From an uncultured Clostridia bacterium (GTDB lineage: Bacteria; Bacillota; Clostridia; Lachnospirales; Anaerotignaceae): a stretch of DNA of 6,616 nucleotides. Position numbers and translations under genes: made by a program. Below the pieces are notes generated by a model that was given only the letters and a program-made list of their open reading frames with translations, searched no databases and was not told the origin of the DNA. Positions 1-5,328 of this stretch are shown here, piece by piece. Where the stretch lies: the NCBI GenBank assembly GCA_958420075.1, contig CATZIM010000102.1, forward strand, positions 1 through 6,616, written 5' to 3'. Every line of letters starts with the position of its first letter. The first letter of the stretch is position 1.

Positions 1-541
1 AGGCTCTGCCGGTGGGGTTCTGGAAATTAGGAATCACATACAGCAGTTTTACTTTTGGATTTTCTGCCAGTACACGTTCCAGATCAGAGATCACAATACC
101 ATCTTCATCGGTATCTACGCCCAGGAAGCTGCATCCATAAGGACGGCAAGCATTGATACCACCCAGATAGCTGGGGTTTTCTGCTACAACGATGTCGCCT
201 TCATCCAGGAACAGCATAGCTGTCATTGCCAGACCCTGCTGAGAACCAGTGGTTACCACAATGCTTTCTGTTTTGGCATCTACGCCTTCTTTTTTTTGCA
301 TTCTTTCTGCCAAAACCTGAAGCAGTTCCGGATTGCCTTTGGAAAGACCATACTGGAAAGCCTGTTTACCTTTCTTTTCGATCATTTCCATGGTGGATTT
401 TTTCAGATCTTCCATTGGAAACAGATCGGGATCAGGCAGACCAGCTGCGAAAGAAATGACACCCTGCTTGCTTGCGATTCTTTTCTGCACGCTTCTGATT
501 GCGGAAGGTTTTACCCTGTCCATACGAATTGAATAACCCAT
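1..541 (-). CDS. PLP-dependent class I/II aminotransferase, N-terminal 180 residues (3' part off the window)
   Basis: This is a fold-type I aminotransferase of the LysN/Aro8-like (2-aminoadipate/branched-chain/aromatic) group. Read directly: residues 28-42 give VISFAAGLPDPDLFP, a characteristic opening of this group; residues 63-69 give the YGLSKGN motif; residues 97-103 (TTGSQQG) should form the PLP-phosphate loop; residues 171-178 give the NPTG motif, PNFQNPTG. About 400 residues are usual, so the Schiff-base lysine and C-terminal half lie beyond the left edge. The start is ATG at 541, with AGGAGGT six bases upstream (554-548). It lies 60 bp downstream of ptb with no terminator between them, so it is probably the third gene of the buk-ptb operon. 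Inferred role: transamination of the amino acid whose 2-oxoacid feeds the oxidoreductase encoded on the other strand. Substrate cannot be read from the sequence; branched-chain is favoured by the neighbours, and aromatic or 2-aminoadipate remain possible. Confidence 0.92.
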   Translation of the reverse strand, partial: MGYSIRMDRVKPSAIRSVQKRIASKQGVISFAAGLPDPDLFPMEDLKKSTMEMIEKKGKQAFQYGLSKGNPELLQVLAERMQKKEGVDAKTESIVVTTGSQQGLAMTAMLFLDEGDIVVAENPSYLGGINACRPYGCSFLGVDTDEDGIVISDLERVLAENPKVKLLYVIPNFQNPTGRA

Positions 542-601
542 AACATTACCTCCTAAATAAATGCTTTCCGCACAAAATTCTTCCTTTATATATACACAAT
601 A

Positions 602-1498
602 TTATTTCGCAGCTGCCAGGCATGCCAGCGCAATGGAATTGATCTTGATTTCCGGTGTATCGGAACGGCTGCCCAAAATAACGGGTGCCGCTGCTCCCAA
701 AACGATGCCTGCCCATTTTGCGCCGTTAAACTGCAGCCAGGATTTTCCCATGATATTACCTGCTTCGATATTGGGGAAAATCAGCAGATCCACTTCTCCG
801 GCAATCTTGCTGTCGATTCCCTTATGTTCTGCGGCGTGTTTATCAAAAGCTACGTCGAAAGCAATGGGGCCTTCCGCGGTACAAGGAGGAAGTTCTCCTT
901 TCTTCACCATTTCCACCAGTGCTGCCGCATCAACGGTAGAGATGACCTTTGGATCTACCATTTCATTGGCTGTCAAAATTGCCACATTGGGATTTTCAAA
1001 ACCAAGGTTCTTCATGGCGTTCAAAGCACTGCGCATGATCACTTTTTTCTGTTCCAGATCAGGCGCTACGTTGATGCCGCTGTCGGAGCAGTAAATCAGT
1101 TTATGATACTGAGGCAGTTCATACACTGCCAGCAGACTCAGCAGATTGCCTGTACGCAGGCCGTATTCTTTGTTCAGTACGCCGCGCATATACACCGCAG
1201 TATTGACAATCCCTTTCATCAGGACATCCGCTTTTTTATTTCTCACCAGTTCCACAGCTGTTTTCATTGCTTCCGCTTCATCGGGGCAATCCACCAATTC
1301 GTAATCTGTAAAACCGATCTTATCTCCAATCTCGCGGATTTTTGCGCCATCCCCTACCAAAACAGGTTTAATGAAGCCAATTTTCGCCGCATCCCGAACC
1401 GCTGACATAACTGCTTCGTCCTGTGCAACAGCTACACTAACGGTTCTGGGTTCGATGGATTTTACTCTTTCCAGCAGATCCGTAAAATTTTTCAGCAT
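602..1498 (-). CDS. ptb: Phosphate butyryltransferase (phosphotransbutyrylase)
   Basis: Catalyses acyl-CoA + phosphate = acyl-phosphate + CoA for butyryl or branched C4-C5 acyl groups, in the cytoplasm. The 298-residue length fits Ptb (about 300). It has the phosphate acetyl/butyryltransferase fold signatures: VLMKGIVNTAVYMRG and YGLRTGN in the first third, EGPIAFDVAFD near residue 205, FPNIEAGNIMGK near 235 and PVILGSRSDTPEIK near the C-terminus. The start ATG at 1498 is chosen because AAGGCGG (1512-1506) sits seven bases upstream; the frame is open back to 1531, but those 11 codons (MLLYRKKGGKN) read through the ribosome site. The gene starts 38 bp after the buk stop, and the aminotransferase follows 60 bp downstream. 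The buk-then-ptb order is the reverse of the ptb-buk order of classical clostridial butyrate operons. With buk it gives ATP by substrate-level phosphorylation. Straight-chain butyrate synthesis is the alternative role, but no butyryl-CoA-forming genes are seen here. Confidence 0.95.
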   Translation of the reverse strand: MLKNFTDLLERVKSIEPRTVSVAVAQDEAVMSAVRDAAKIGFIKPVLVGDGAKIREIGDKIGFTDYELVDCPDEAEAMKTAVELVRNKKADVLMKGIVNTAVYMRGVLNKEYGLRTGNLLSLLAVYELPQYHKLIYCSDSGINVAPDLEQKKVIMRSALNAMKNLGFENPNVAILTANEMVDPKVISTVDAAALVEMVKKGELPPCTAEGPIAFDVAFDKHAAEHKGIDSKIAGEVDLLIFPNIEAGNIMGKSWLQFNGAKWAGIVLGAAAPVILGSRSDTPEIKINSIALACLAAAK

Positions 1499-1505
1499 AT
1501 TTTTA

Positions 1506-1512
1506 CCGCCTT
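1506..1512 (-). promoter_or_regulatory. Ribosome binding site deciding the ptb start
   Basis: AAGGCGG on the minus strand, seven bases before ATG 1498. It lies inside the upstream open frame that begins at 1531, so it argues for the shorter 298-residue protein. It departs from AGGAGG by one base. Confidence 0.7.
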
Positions 1513-1536
1513 TCTTCCTATATAATAGCAATCAAA

Positions 1537-2598
1537 TCAGAGATACTCTTTCGCTTCTTCTTCACCACTCAGAACACGCAGTGCACCCAGTGCCAAAGCT
1601 TCCATTTCCATTTCACCGGGAACAACAGCTTTGGGAGCCAGATAAGCAACTTTTTCATATACGTCATTCACGATTTTTTCGGAATAAGCAATGCCGCCTG
1701 TAAAGATTACCCGGTCAACTTTTCCTTTCAGAGAAGCTCCATAGAGAGCAATTTCTTTTGCAACCTGATAGATAAAGGCATCCAGAATCAGTTTTGCTTT
1801 TTCATCACCGTTTGCCGCTCTTTCTTCCACTTCTCTGGCATCTTTGGTGCCAAGGTAATCATACATACCGCCTTCCGCACTGACTTTGCGAACCATCTGC
1901 TCTCTGGTATACTTGCCGGAGTAACAAAGCTCGATGAGCTGATATGCCAGCAAGCCGCCGCTTCTTTCCGGAGAGAAAGGACCATCGGTTCTGCCGCCGC
2001 TGCCGTCGATCATTTTGCCTTTTTCATGGGCTACGATGGAAATGCCGGAACCAAGATGGGCTACGATGAAATTGAAATCTTCATATTTGCCGCCCATATC
2101 TTCTGCTACTTTTCTGGAAACCGCCTTATGGTTCAATGCATGGAACCAGCTGAATTTTTCCAGATCAGAAATACCTGTGATTCTTGCTTCGGGAATCATT
2201 TCATCTACAGAAACGGGGTCGACAACAAAGGAAGGTACGCCGATCTCATCACCGATGTTTCTTGCAATGACTGCACCCAGGTTGGAAGCATGTTCGCCAT
2301 TGATGGCATTTTTCAGATCTTCCACCATTCTGTCGTTTACCCGATAAGTACCGCCTGGAATGGCTTTCATCAGACCGCCTCTGCCTACAACGCAGTCGAA
2401 TTGATCCAGAGAAAATCCTTCTGCTTTCAGGAGATCAACGATCATATTTTTGCGATATTCATATTCATCAAATACATGAGGGAACTGTTTCAGATCTTCT
2501 CCTGTATGTGTAATGCTCTTTTTCAGGACCTCTTTCTTATCTTCATAGACAGCAACTTTTGTTGATGTACCACCTGGGTTGATGACCAGTAAATACAT
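1537..2598 (-). CDS. buk: Butyrate kinase (acetokinase-family short/branched-chain acid kinase)
   Basis: Catalyses acyl-phosphate + ADP = carboxylic acid + ATP. The 353-residue length matches butyrate kinases (about 355) and is clearly shorter than acetate kinase (about 400). ASKHA-fold motifs are visible: PHOSPHATE-1 loop INPGGTSTK at residues 6-14, VVGRGGLMKAIPGGTY near 70-85, PHOSPHATE-2 VAHLGSGISI in mid-protein, GRTDGPFSPERSGGL after it, and the adenosine loop FTGGIAYSEKI near residue 300. The start ATG 2598 has AAGGAAG seven bases upstream (2612-2606). It is first in the minus-strand operon and is preceded by a leader of roughly 60 bases that carries the shared palindrome at 2636-2620. 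Family homologues accept isobutyrate and isovalerate as well as butyrate, and the 2-oxoacid oxidoreductase context favours the branched acids (inference). Confidence 0.96.
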   Translation of the reverse strand: MYLLVINPGGTSTKVAVYEDKKEVLKKSITHTGEDLKQFPHVFDEYEYRKNMIVDLLKAEGFSLDQFDCVVGRGGLMKAIPGGTYRVNDRMVEDLKNAINGEHASNLGAVIARNIGDEIGVPSFVVDPVSVDEMIPEARITGISDLEKFSWFHALNHKAVSRKVAEDMGGKYEDFNFIVAHLGSGISIVAHEKGKMIDGSGGRTDGPFSPERSGGLLAYQLIELCYSGKYTREQMVRKVSAEGGMYDYLGTKDAREVEERAANGDEKAKLILDAFIYQVAKEIALYGASLKGKVDRVIFTGGIAYSEKIVNDVYEKVAYLAPKAVVPGEMEMEALALGALRVLSGEEEAKEYL

Positions 2599-2619
2599 AG
2601 CAGCACTTCCTTTCTTTAT

Positions 2620-2636
2620 GTTCTATTGTGTAGAAC
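2620..2636 (-). promoter_or_regulatory. Candidate IclR operator in the buk leader
   Basis: GTTCTATTGTGTAGAAC: perfect six-base arms (GTTCTA/TAGAAC) around five bases. It matches the palindrome upstream of the iclR-type gene at 15 of 17 positions. It begins about 20 bp after the predicted buk transcription start and ends 21 bp before the buk ATG, just ahead of the ribosome site. This position suits repression by blocking initiation or elongation. Binding by the neighbouring IclR protein is inferred from the shared motif, not shown. Confidence 0.7.
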
Positions 2637-2663
2637 CTTATTCTATTTTTGCTTCGCTGTACT

Positions 2664-2693
2664 AATATAAACACAATTCTGTTCTAATGTCAA
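2664..2693 (-). promoter_or_regulatory. Sigma-A-type promoter of the buk-ptb-aminotransferase operon
   Basis: Minus-strand -35 TTGACA (2693-2688, perfect) and -10 TATATT (2669-2664, five of six) are separated by 18 bp. The predicted start of transcription is near 2657, giving a leader of about 60 bases before the buk ATG. A GTTCTA half-site (2681-2686) lies in the spacer and another (2701-2706) just upstream of the -35, so regulator binding could also exclude polymerase. Confidence 0.75.
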
Positions 2694-2867
2694 CAACTTT
2701 GTTCTATTTTGTATGCGAATTGTTTAACACTTACATTTTTTGCATGCAAAAAATATACAAATTATCCATGTCACGTTTCGACATAGGTTTCTGCAAAAAG
2801 CATCACAAAACTATATATCATTCTTTGCTGGAACTTTTCACACCACTTCTCCTCTTTTTTTTGCAAT
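2694..2867. other. AT-rich non-coding stretch upstream of the buk promoter
   Basis: With the flanking promoter and terminators this forms a 450-bp gene-free gap between iclR and buk. Short open frames here have no ribosome site and no recognisable protein. What can be seen is a GTTCTA half-site (2701-2706), an 18-bp perfect palindrome (2736-2753), and a weak ATGTC/GACAT inverted repeat (2768-2784). Nothing else is supportable. Confidence 0.6.
2736..2753. repeat. Perfect 18-bp palindrome T6-GCATGC-A6
   Basis: TTTTTTGCATGCAAAAAA reads the same on both strands. It lies about 80-95 bp upstream of the predicted buk transcription start. The T-tract/A-tract arms would bend DNA. It is not followed by a T-run typical of a terminator on either strand, so a protein site or an upstream activating element is more likely than a terminator. 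No known box is recognised. Confidence 0.5.
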
Positions 2868-2891
2868 AAAAAAAAGACGCCCCGTGGCGCC
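2868..2891 (-). terminator. Rho-independent terminator (second, distal)
   Basis: On the minus strand GGCGCC, loop ACGG, GGCGTC forms a six-pair stem (one G-U) directly followed by eight T residues (2875-2868). This is a textbook intrinsic terminator for transcripts coming from iclR. It stands about 175 bp before the buk -35 and should keep iclR transcripts out of the buk operon. Confidence 0.8.
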
Positions 2892-2968
2892 CTCTGTTTC
2901 AACAAACCATATTCTTTTTTCGCCAAACGACAATGCTGTCTCTCAAAAATGTTTCTGACAAAAATAAC

Positions 2969-2996
2969 ATAGCTGGAACCCAAAGATTCCAGCTAT
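2969..2996 (-). terminator. Rho-independent terminator (first) after the iclR-type gene
   Basis: Perfect ten-base arms ATAGCTGGAA / TTCCAGCTAT enclose an eight-base loop. On the minus strand the stem is followed by GTTATTTTTG. It lies 52 bp past the iclR stop. The other side is also T-rich (ATTTGTTTTC), so weak plus-strand activity is possible, though no plus-strand gene reads into it here. Confidence 0.75.
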
Positions 2997-3048
2997 ATTT
3001 GTTTTCTTATATGGCAATCTTGAAAGAAAAGCCTTTTTTCCATGCAAA

Positions 3049-3819
3049 TCATTTTAACTTTTCAGAAATCTCTCTGCCTACTTCCATCAATCGTTTGATT
3101 TTTGTTTCATAGGTGCTATCTTTGATTCTTGTGGTAGGTCCAGACAAACTAATGGCAGCTACTACCTGTTTTGTGGAGCCTTTCATAATAGGAACTGCGA
3201 TACAGGTCAAACCCAATTCACGTTCTTCATCATCCACAGCGTATCCCTGTCTGCGCACCATTTCCAATTCTTTTTCCAAACCTTCGATGGTAGTGATGGT
3301 TCTTTCCGTGTATTTCGTCATTGGAAATTTTTCATACACACTCAAATCAATTTGATCTTTAAACGCCATGAGGCACTTCCCTACCCCGGCACAATAACAC
3401 TCATTTCTGGAACCCAAGTCAGAATTAAATCCAAGAATCTGCTTGTTTTCTTCTTTGTAGATCATCACGCTGTGATAAGGGCCGCCATCGCTGTGCTCCA
3501 ATACAGACACATTCACCGCTTCTTTGAATTCATCATGAAGCTGCTTTGCATAGGGCTGGATGACTTTCTGCAAGCCAATCTTTTCGCCGATGCTGTTGCC
3601 AATGACAAAAAGCTTCATACCAAGACCATACTTTTCTGTTTCTGGATTCTTTTCCACAAAGTCCTTGCTTTCCAATGTTGCCAATGTCCGATAAACCGTA
3701 CTCTTGTATATATCCAGATCTTTACTGATCTGTGTGATAGAAACTTCTTTTCCCTGTTCATAGAGATAATTCAAGATGTCCAAAGCACGATCTACTGAAT
3801 TGATGATAACTGAAGTCAT
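3049..3819 (-). CDS. IclR-family transcriptional regulator
   Basis: 256 residues, the usual IclR length. Residues 1-70 are the N-terminal winged helix-turn-helix: the opening SVDRALDILNYL (8-19), SITQISKDLDI (27-37) and recognition helix YKSTVYRTLATL (38-49). Residues from about 85 onward are the IclR effector domain, with the conserved NECYCAGVGKCLMAF in the middle and GYAVDDEERELGLTCIAVPI toward the end, the signatures of its ligand pocket. The start ATG 3819 is preferred because AAAGGTGGGG (3834-3825) sits immediately upstream; the frame is open to 3918, but that extra 33 residues has no ribosome site and reads through the operator. It sits between two operons that share a palindrome also found in its own leader, so it is probably their local regulator and autoregulated (inference). 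The ligand may be a pathway amino acid, oxoacid or acyl-CoA; this cannot be read here. Activator versus repressor is unresolved; operators downstream of the predicted starts favour repression. Confidence 0.95.
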   Translation of the reverse strand: MTSVIINSVDRALDILNYLYEQGKEVSITQISKDLDIYKSTVYRTLATLESKDFVEKNPETEKYGLGMKLFVIGNSIGEKIGLQKVIQPYAKQLHDEFKEAVNVSVLEHSDGGPYHSVMIYKEENKQILGFNSDLGSRNECYCAGVGKCLMAFKDQIDLSVYEKFPMTKYTERTITTIEGLEKELEMVRRQGYAVDDEERELGLTCIAVPIMKGSTKQVVAAISLSGPTTRIKDSTYETKIKRLMEVGREISEKLK

Positions 3820-3824
3820 ATAAT

Positions 3825-3834
3825 CCCCACCTTT
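3825..3834 (-). promoter_or_regulatory. Ribosome binding site deciding the iclR-type start
   Basis: AAAGGTGGGG on the minus strand, five bases before ATG 3819, with only two bases between it and the 17-bp palindrome at 3837-3853. It supports the 256-residue form. Confidence 0.7.
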
Positions 3835-3836
3835 CT

Positions 3837-3853
3837 GTTCTATTGAATAGAAC
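3837..3853 (-). promoter_or_regulatory. Candidate IclR autoregulatory operator (best copy of the motif)
   Basis: GTTCTATTGAATAGAAC has perfect eight-base arms around a single central base, the most symmetrical of the three copies in the window. It sits in the iclR leader, 17 bp before the ATG and overlapping or just after a tentative transcription start, which suits autorepression. Binding by the encoded IclR protein is inferred. Confidence 0.75.
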
Positions 3854-3862
3854 CCGTTTTTC

Positions 3863-3891
3863 ACATTACCATAAAATCCCATGAAAAACAA
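3863..3891 (-). promoter_or_regulatory. Tentative iclR promoter
   Basis: Minus-strand TTGTTT (3891-3886), a 17-bp spacer ending in TGG, and TAATGT (3868-3863). The TG one base before the -10 would make it an extended -10 promoter. Both hexamers are poor matches, so this is only the best candidate seen. It would place the transcription start at the edge of the 3837-3853 palindrome. Confidence 0.35.
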
Positions 3892-3924
3892 GAGGCTTTC
3901 CAACGGATTTTTATCCATACATAT

Positions 3925-3939
3925 TGTGCATATTGCACA
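3925..3939. promoter_or_regulatory. Palindrome TGTGCA-TAT-TGCACA, possible site of a second regulator
   Basis: Perfect six-base arms around TAT, different from the IclR-type motif. Its centre (3932) is about 70 bp upstream of the predicted vor transcription start, a spacing typical of class I activators such as CRP/FNR-family proteins. It is also upstream of the tentative iclR promoter on the other strand. Its half-site resembles the CRP TGTGA box only partly, so the binding protein is unknown. Confidence 0.45.
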
Positions 3940-3966
3940 TAATTCAAAAAAAAAGAATATTGGGAG

Positions 3967-3995
3967 TTGACATGTATAAATTCCAGTGCTATGAT
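3967..3995 (+). promoter_or_regulatory. Strong sigma-A-type promoter of the ferredoxin-vor operon
   Basis: TTGACA (3967-3972, perfect) and TATGAT (3990-3995, five of six) with the optimal 17-bp spacing. An AT-rich stretch with nine consecutive A residues (3946-3954) lies just upstream and could act as an UP element. The predicted start is near 4002, giving a leader of about 48 bases that contains the operator-like sequence. Confidence 0.85.
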
Positions 3996-4016
3996 TGAGC
4001 CAAATTCTAGAACATC

Positions 4017-4033
4017 GTTTTATCTAGTAGAAC
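4017..4033 (+). promoter_or_regulatory. Candidate IclR operator in the vor leader
   Basis: GTTTTATCTAGTAGAAC matches the iclR palindrome at 13 of 17 positions; five of six arm bases pair and the right half TAGAAC is intact. It starts about 15 bp after the predicted transcription start and ends two bases before the AGGAGG of the ferredoxin gene. A further TAGAAC, inside the small palindrome TTCTAGAA, occurs exactly 20 bp upstream (4008-4013), at the predicted start site. Confidence 0.6.
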
Positions 4034-4035
4034 AC

Positions 4036-4041
4036 AGGAGG
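4036..4041 (+). promoter_or_regulatory. Ribosome binding site deciding the ferredoxin start
   Basis: Perfect AGGAGG, eight bases before ATG 4050. An in-frame GTG at 4041 overlaps this site and so cannot be the real start. Confidence 0.85.
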
Positions 4042-4049
4042 TGCAATTC

Positions 4050-4250
4050 ATGAAAGTATTGGTAAAACCGGAAAGATGTAAAGAATGTGGACTGTGTGAT
4101 GCATTCTGTCCCAAAAAGGCAATCAGCCACGCGGATCATACCAACCTGGCTGGATATCATCCGGTCGTAATTGATGATGAAAAATGCATCGGCTGCGGTA
4201 TTTGCTATACCACATGTCCCGATGGCGTATTCCATGTATTGGGAAAATAA
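4050..4250 (+). CDS. 2-oxoacid:ferredoxin oxidoreductase delta subunit, 2[4Fe-4S] ferredoxin-like
   Basis: A 66-residue bacterial-type ferredoxin with two CxxCxxCxxxCP motifs: C10, C13, C16, C20-P21 and C46, C49, C52, C56-P57. By the normal crossed ligation these hold two [4Fe-4S] clusters that carry electrons from the catalytic subunits to external ferredoxin. No signal peptide or membrane segment is seen, so it is cytoplasmic. It is first in a four-gene operon with 18 bp to vorB, and the delta-alpha-beta-gamma content identifies it as the delta (KorD/PorD-like) subunit rather than a free ferredoxin. Subunit letters differ between VOR, KOR and POR naming schemes, so no symbol is assigned. 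The start is ATG 4050, supported by AGGAGG at 4036-4041. Confidence 0.92.
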   Translation: MKVLVKPERCKECGLCDAFCPKKAISHADHTNLAGYHPVVIDDEKCIGCGICYTTCPDGVFHVLGK

Positions 4251-4268
4251 ATGAAGGAGGATTAGAAA

Positions 4269-5327
4269 ATGGCTGAAATGATGAAAGGCAATATCGCAAT
4301 TGCAGAAGCTGCCGTGCGGGCAGGGGTTCGCCTGTATGCCGGTTACCCCATTACCCCGTCCAGCGAAATTATGGAATATCTGTCCTGGCGTCTGCCGGAA
4401 GTTGGCGGCGCTTTTGTACAGGCAGAAAGTGAACTTGCAGGTATCAATATGGTTTATGGCGCATCCAGCTGCGGCGTCAGAGTTCTGACCGCTTCTTCCG
4501 GCCCTGGTATCAGCTTGAAACAGGAAGGGATCTCCGTTCTTTCTGACGAAGAACTGCCTGCACTAGTTATCAACGTTGTTCGTTACGGCAATGGCCTTGG
4601 TACTCTGTTCTCCTCTCAGTGCGACTATTTGAGAGAAACTCGCGGCGGCGGCAACGGTGACTATAGATGCATCGTTCTCTGCCCTTCCAGCATTCAGGAA
4701 GCTGTGGACATGGTTTCTACCGCTTACGAACTTGGTGAAAAATACAGAGTTGTTGTTGTTATGATGACAGAAGGCGCACTGGGTCAGATGATGGAACCCG
4801 TTACACTGCCTGAATTCCAGGAACCCAAACGGAATTACTGGGGCTTTGACGGCAAATACTCCTATAAGAAAATCGGTATTTTCGATAGAGATTCCAAAAA
4901 AGAAGCTGTTGAACTGAACAAAAAATACGCTGAAATCAAAGCAAATGAACAGCGTTGGGAAGAAGAAGGCATTGAAGATGCTGACTACGTATTCGTTGCT
5001 TACGGTGTTCCCGGCAGAAGCACACTGGGTGCCATTCGCGAACTGCGGGCAGAAGGTCACAAAGTTGGCTTGATCAGACCCATCACTGCATGGCCCTTCC
5101 CCGAAAAAGCCTTTGAACACATCAACAAGAATGTAAAAGGCATCATCACTGTTGAAGCGAACGCTACCGGTCAGCTGGTAGAAGACGCGGCTCTCTTTAC
5201 CAAAAAAGTTCTGCGCGCAGATATTCCCGTTTACGCACTGCCTTTCGTTTACGGCGTGCCTCCCATCCGTGAAATCAAAGCCAAATTCGCGCAGATCCTT
5301 GCAGGCGAAATAAAGGAGGTATATTAA
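4269..5327 (+). CDS. vorB: 2-oxoacid:ferredoxin oxidoreductase alpha subunit (VorB/KorA type, probably 2-ketoisovalerate)
   Basis: Part of the enzyme 2-oxoacid + CoA + oxidised ferredoxin = acyl-CoA + CO2 + reduced ferredoxin. At 352 residues it has the length of four-subunit VorB/KorA alpha chains. Residues 1-190 are the pyrimidine-binding TPP domain, with GYPITPSSE at 25-33, the QAESELAGI segment around E53/E55 (the TPP-activating glutamate region), and TASSGPGISL at 74-83. Residues from about 240 form the transketolase-C-like domain II (YVFVAYGVPGRSTLGAIREL and LIRPITAWPFPEKAF). The start ATG 4269 follows AAGGAGG (4254-4260) by eight bases. It is cotranscribed with its partners; the next ribosome site lies in its last codons. 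A branched-chain substrate is inferred from the subunit length and the adjacent aminotransferase, ptb and buk; 2-oxoglutarate or aryl oxoacids cannot be excluded by sequence reading alone. Confidence 0.92.
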   Translation: MAEMMKGNIAIAEAAVRAGVRLYAGYPITPSSEIMEYLSWRLPEVGGAFVQAESELAGINMVYGASSCGVRVLTASSGPGISLKQEGISVLSDEELPALVINVVRYGNGLGTLFSSQCDYLRETRGGGNGDYRCIVLCPSSIQEAVDMVSTAYELGEKYRVVVVMMTEGALGQMMEPVTLPEFQEPKRNYWGFDGKYSYKKIGIFDRDSKKEAVELNKKYAEIKANEQRWEEEGIEDADYVFVAYGVPGRSTLGAIRELRAEGHKVGLIRPITAWPFPEKAFEHINKNVKGIITVEANATGQLVEDAALFTKKVLRADIPVYALPFVYGVPPIREIKAKFAQILAGEIKEVY

Positions 5328-5328
5328 G

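Noticed and set aside
1499..1531. Eleven-codon N-terminal extension of Ptb
   Set aside because: The ribosome site for ATG 1498 lies inside it and family length fits the shorter form.
561..2565. Plus-strand open frames of 110-193 codons opposite ptb and buk (e.g. 561-1094, 824-1405, 2026-2565)
   Set aside because: They lie antisense to genes with full family motifs, lack ribosome sites and show no recognisable protein; they are codon-pattern shadows.
2708..2761. TTTGTAT / ATACAAA inverted repeat around the 18-bp palindrome
   Set aside because: Seven-base AT-rich arms 40 bp apart and not concentric with the palindrome; likely chance.
2768..2784. ATGTC-N7-GACAT inverted repeat
   Set aside because: Only five-base arms, with no promoter element close by; too weak to call.
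2771..2983. 70-codon minus-strand open frame between iclR and buk
   Set aside because: It runs across an intrinsic terminator and into the stem of another, has no ribosome site and gives no recognisable product.
3113..3798. Plus-strand open frames opposite the iclR-type gene
   Set aside because: No ribosome site, no domain, and entirely within a convincing IclR coding region on the other strand.
3820..3918. 33-residue N-terminal extension of the IclR protein
   Set aside because: No ribosome site at 3918, it reads through the palindrome and ribosome site, and IclR proteins normally begin just before the SVDRAL-type helix.
4041..4049. GTG 4041 as start of the ferredoxin subunit
   Set aside because: The GTG is part of the AGGAGG ribosome site; ATG 4050 is correctly spaced.
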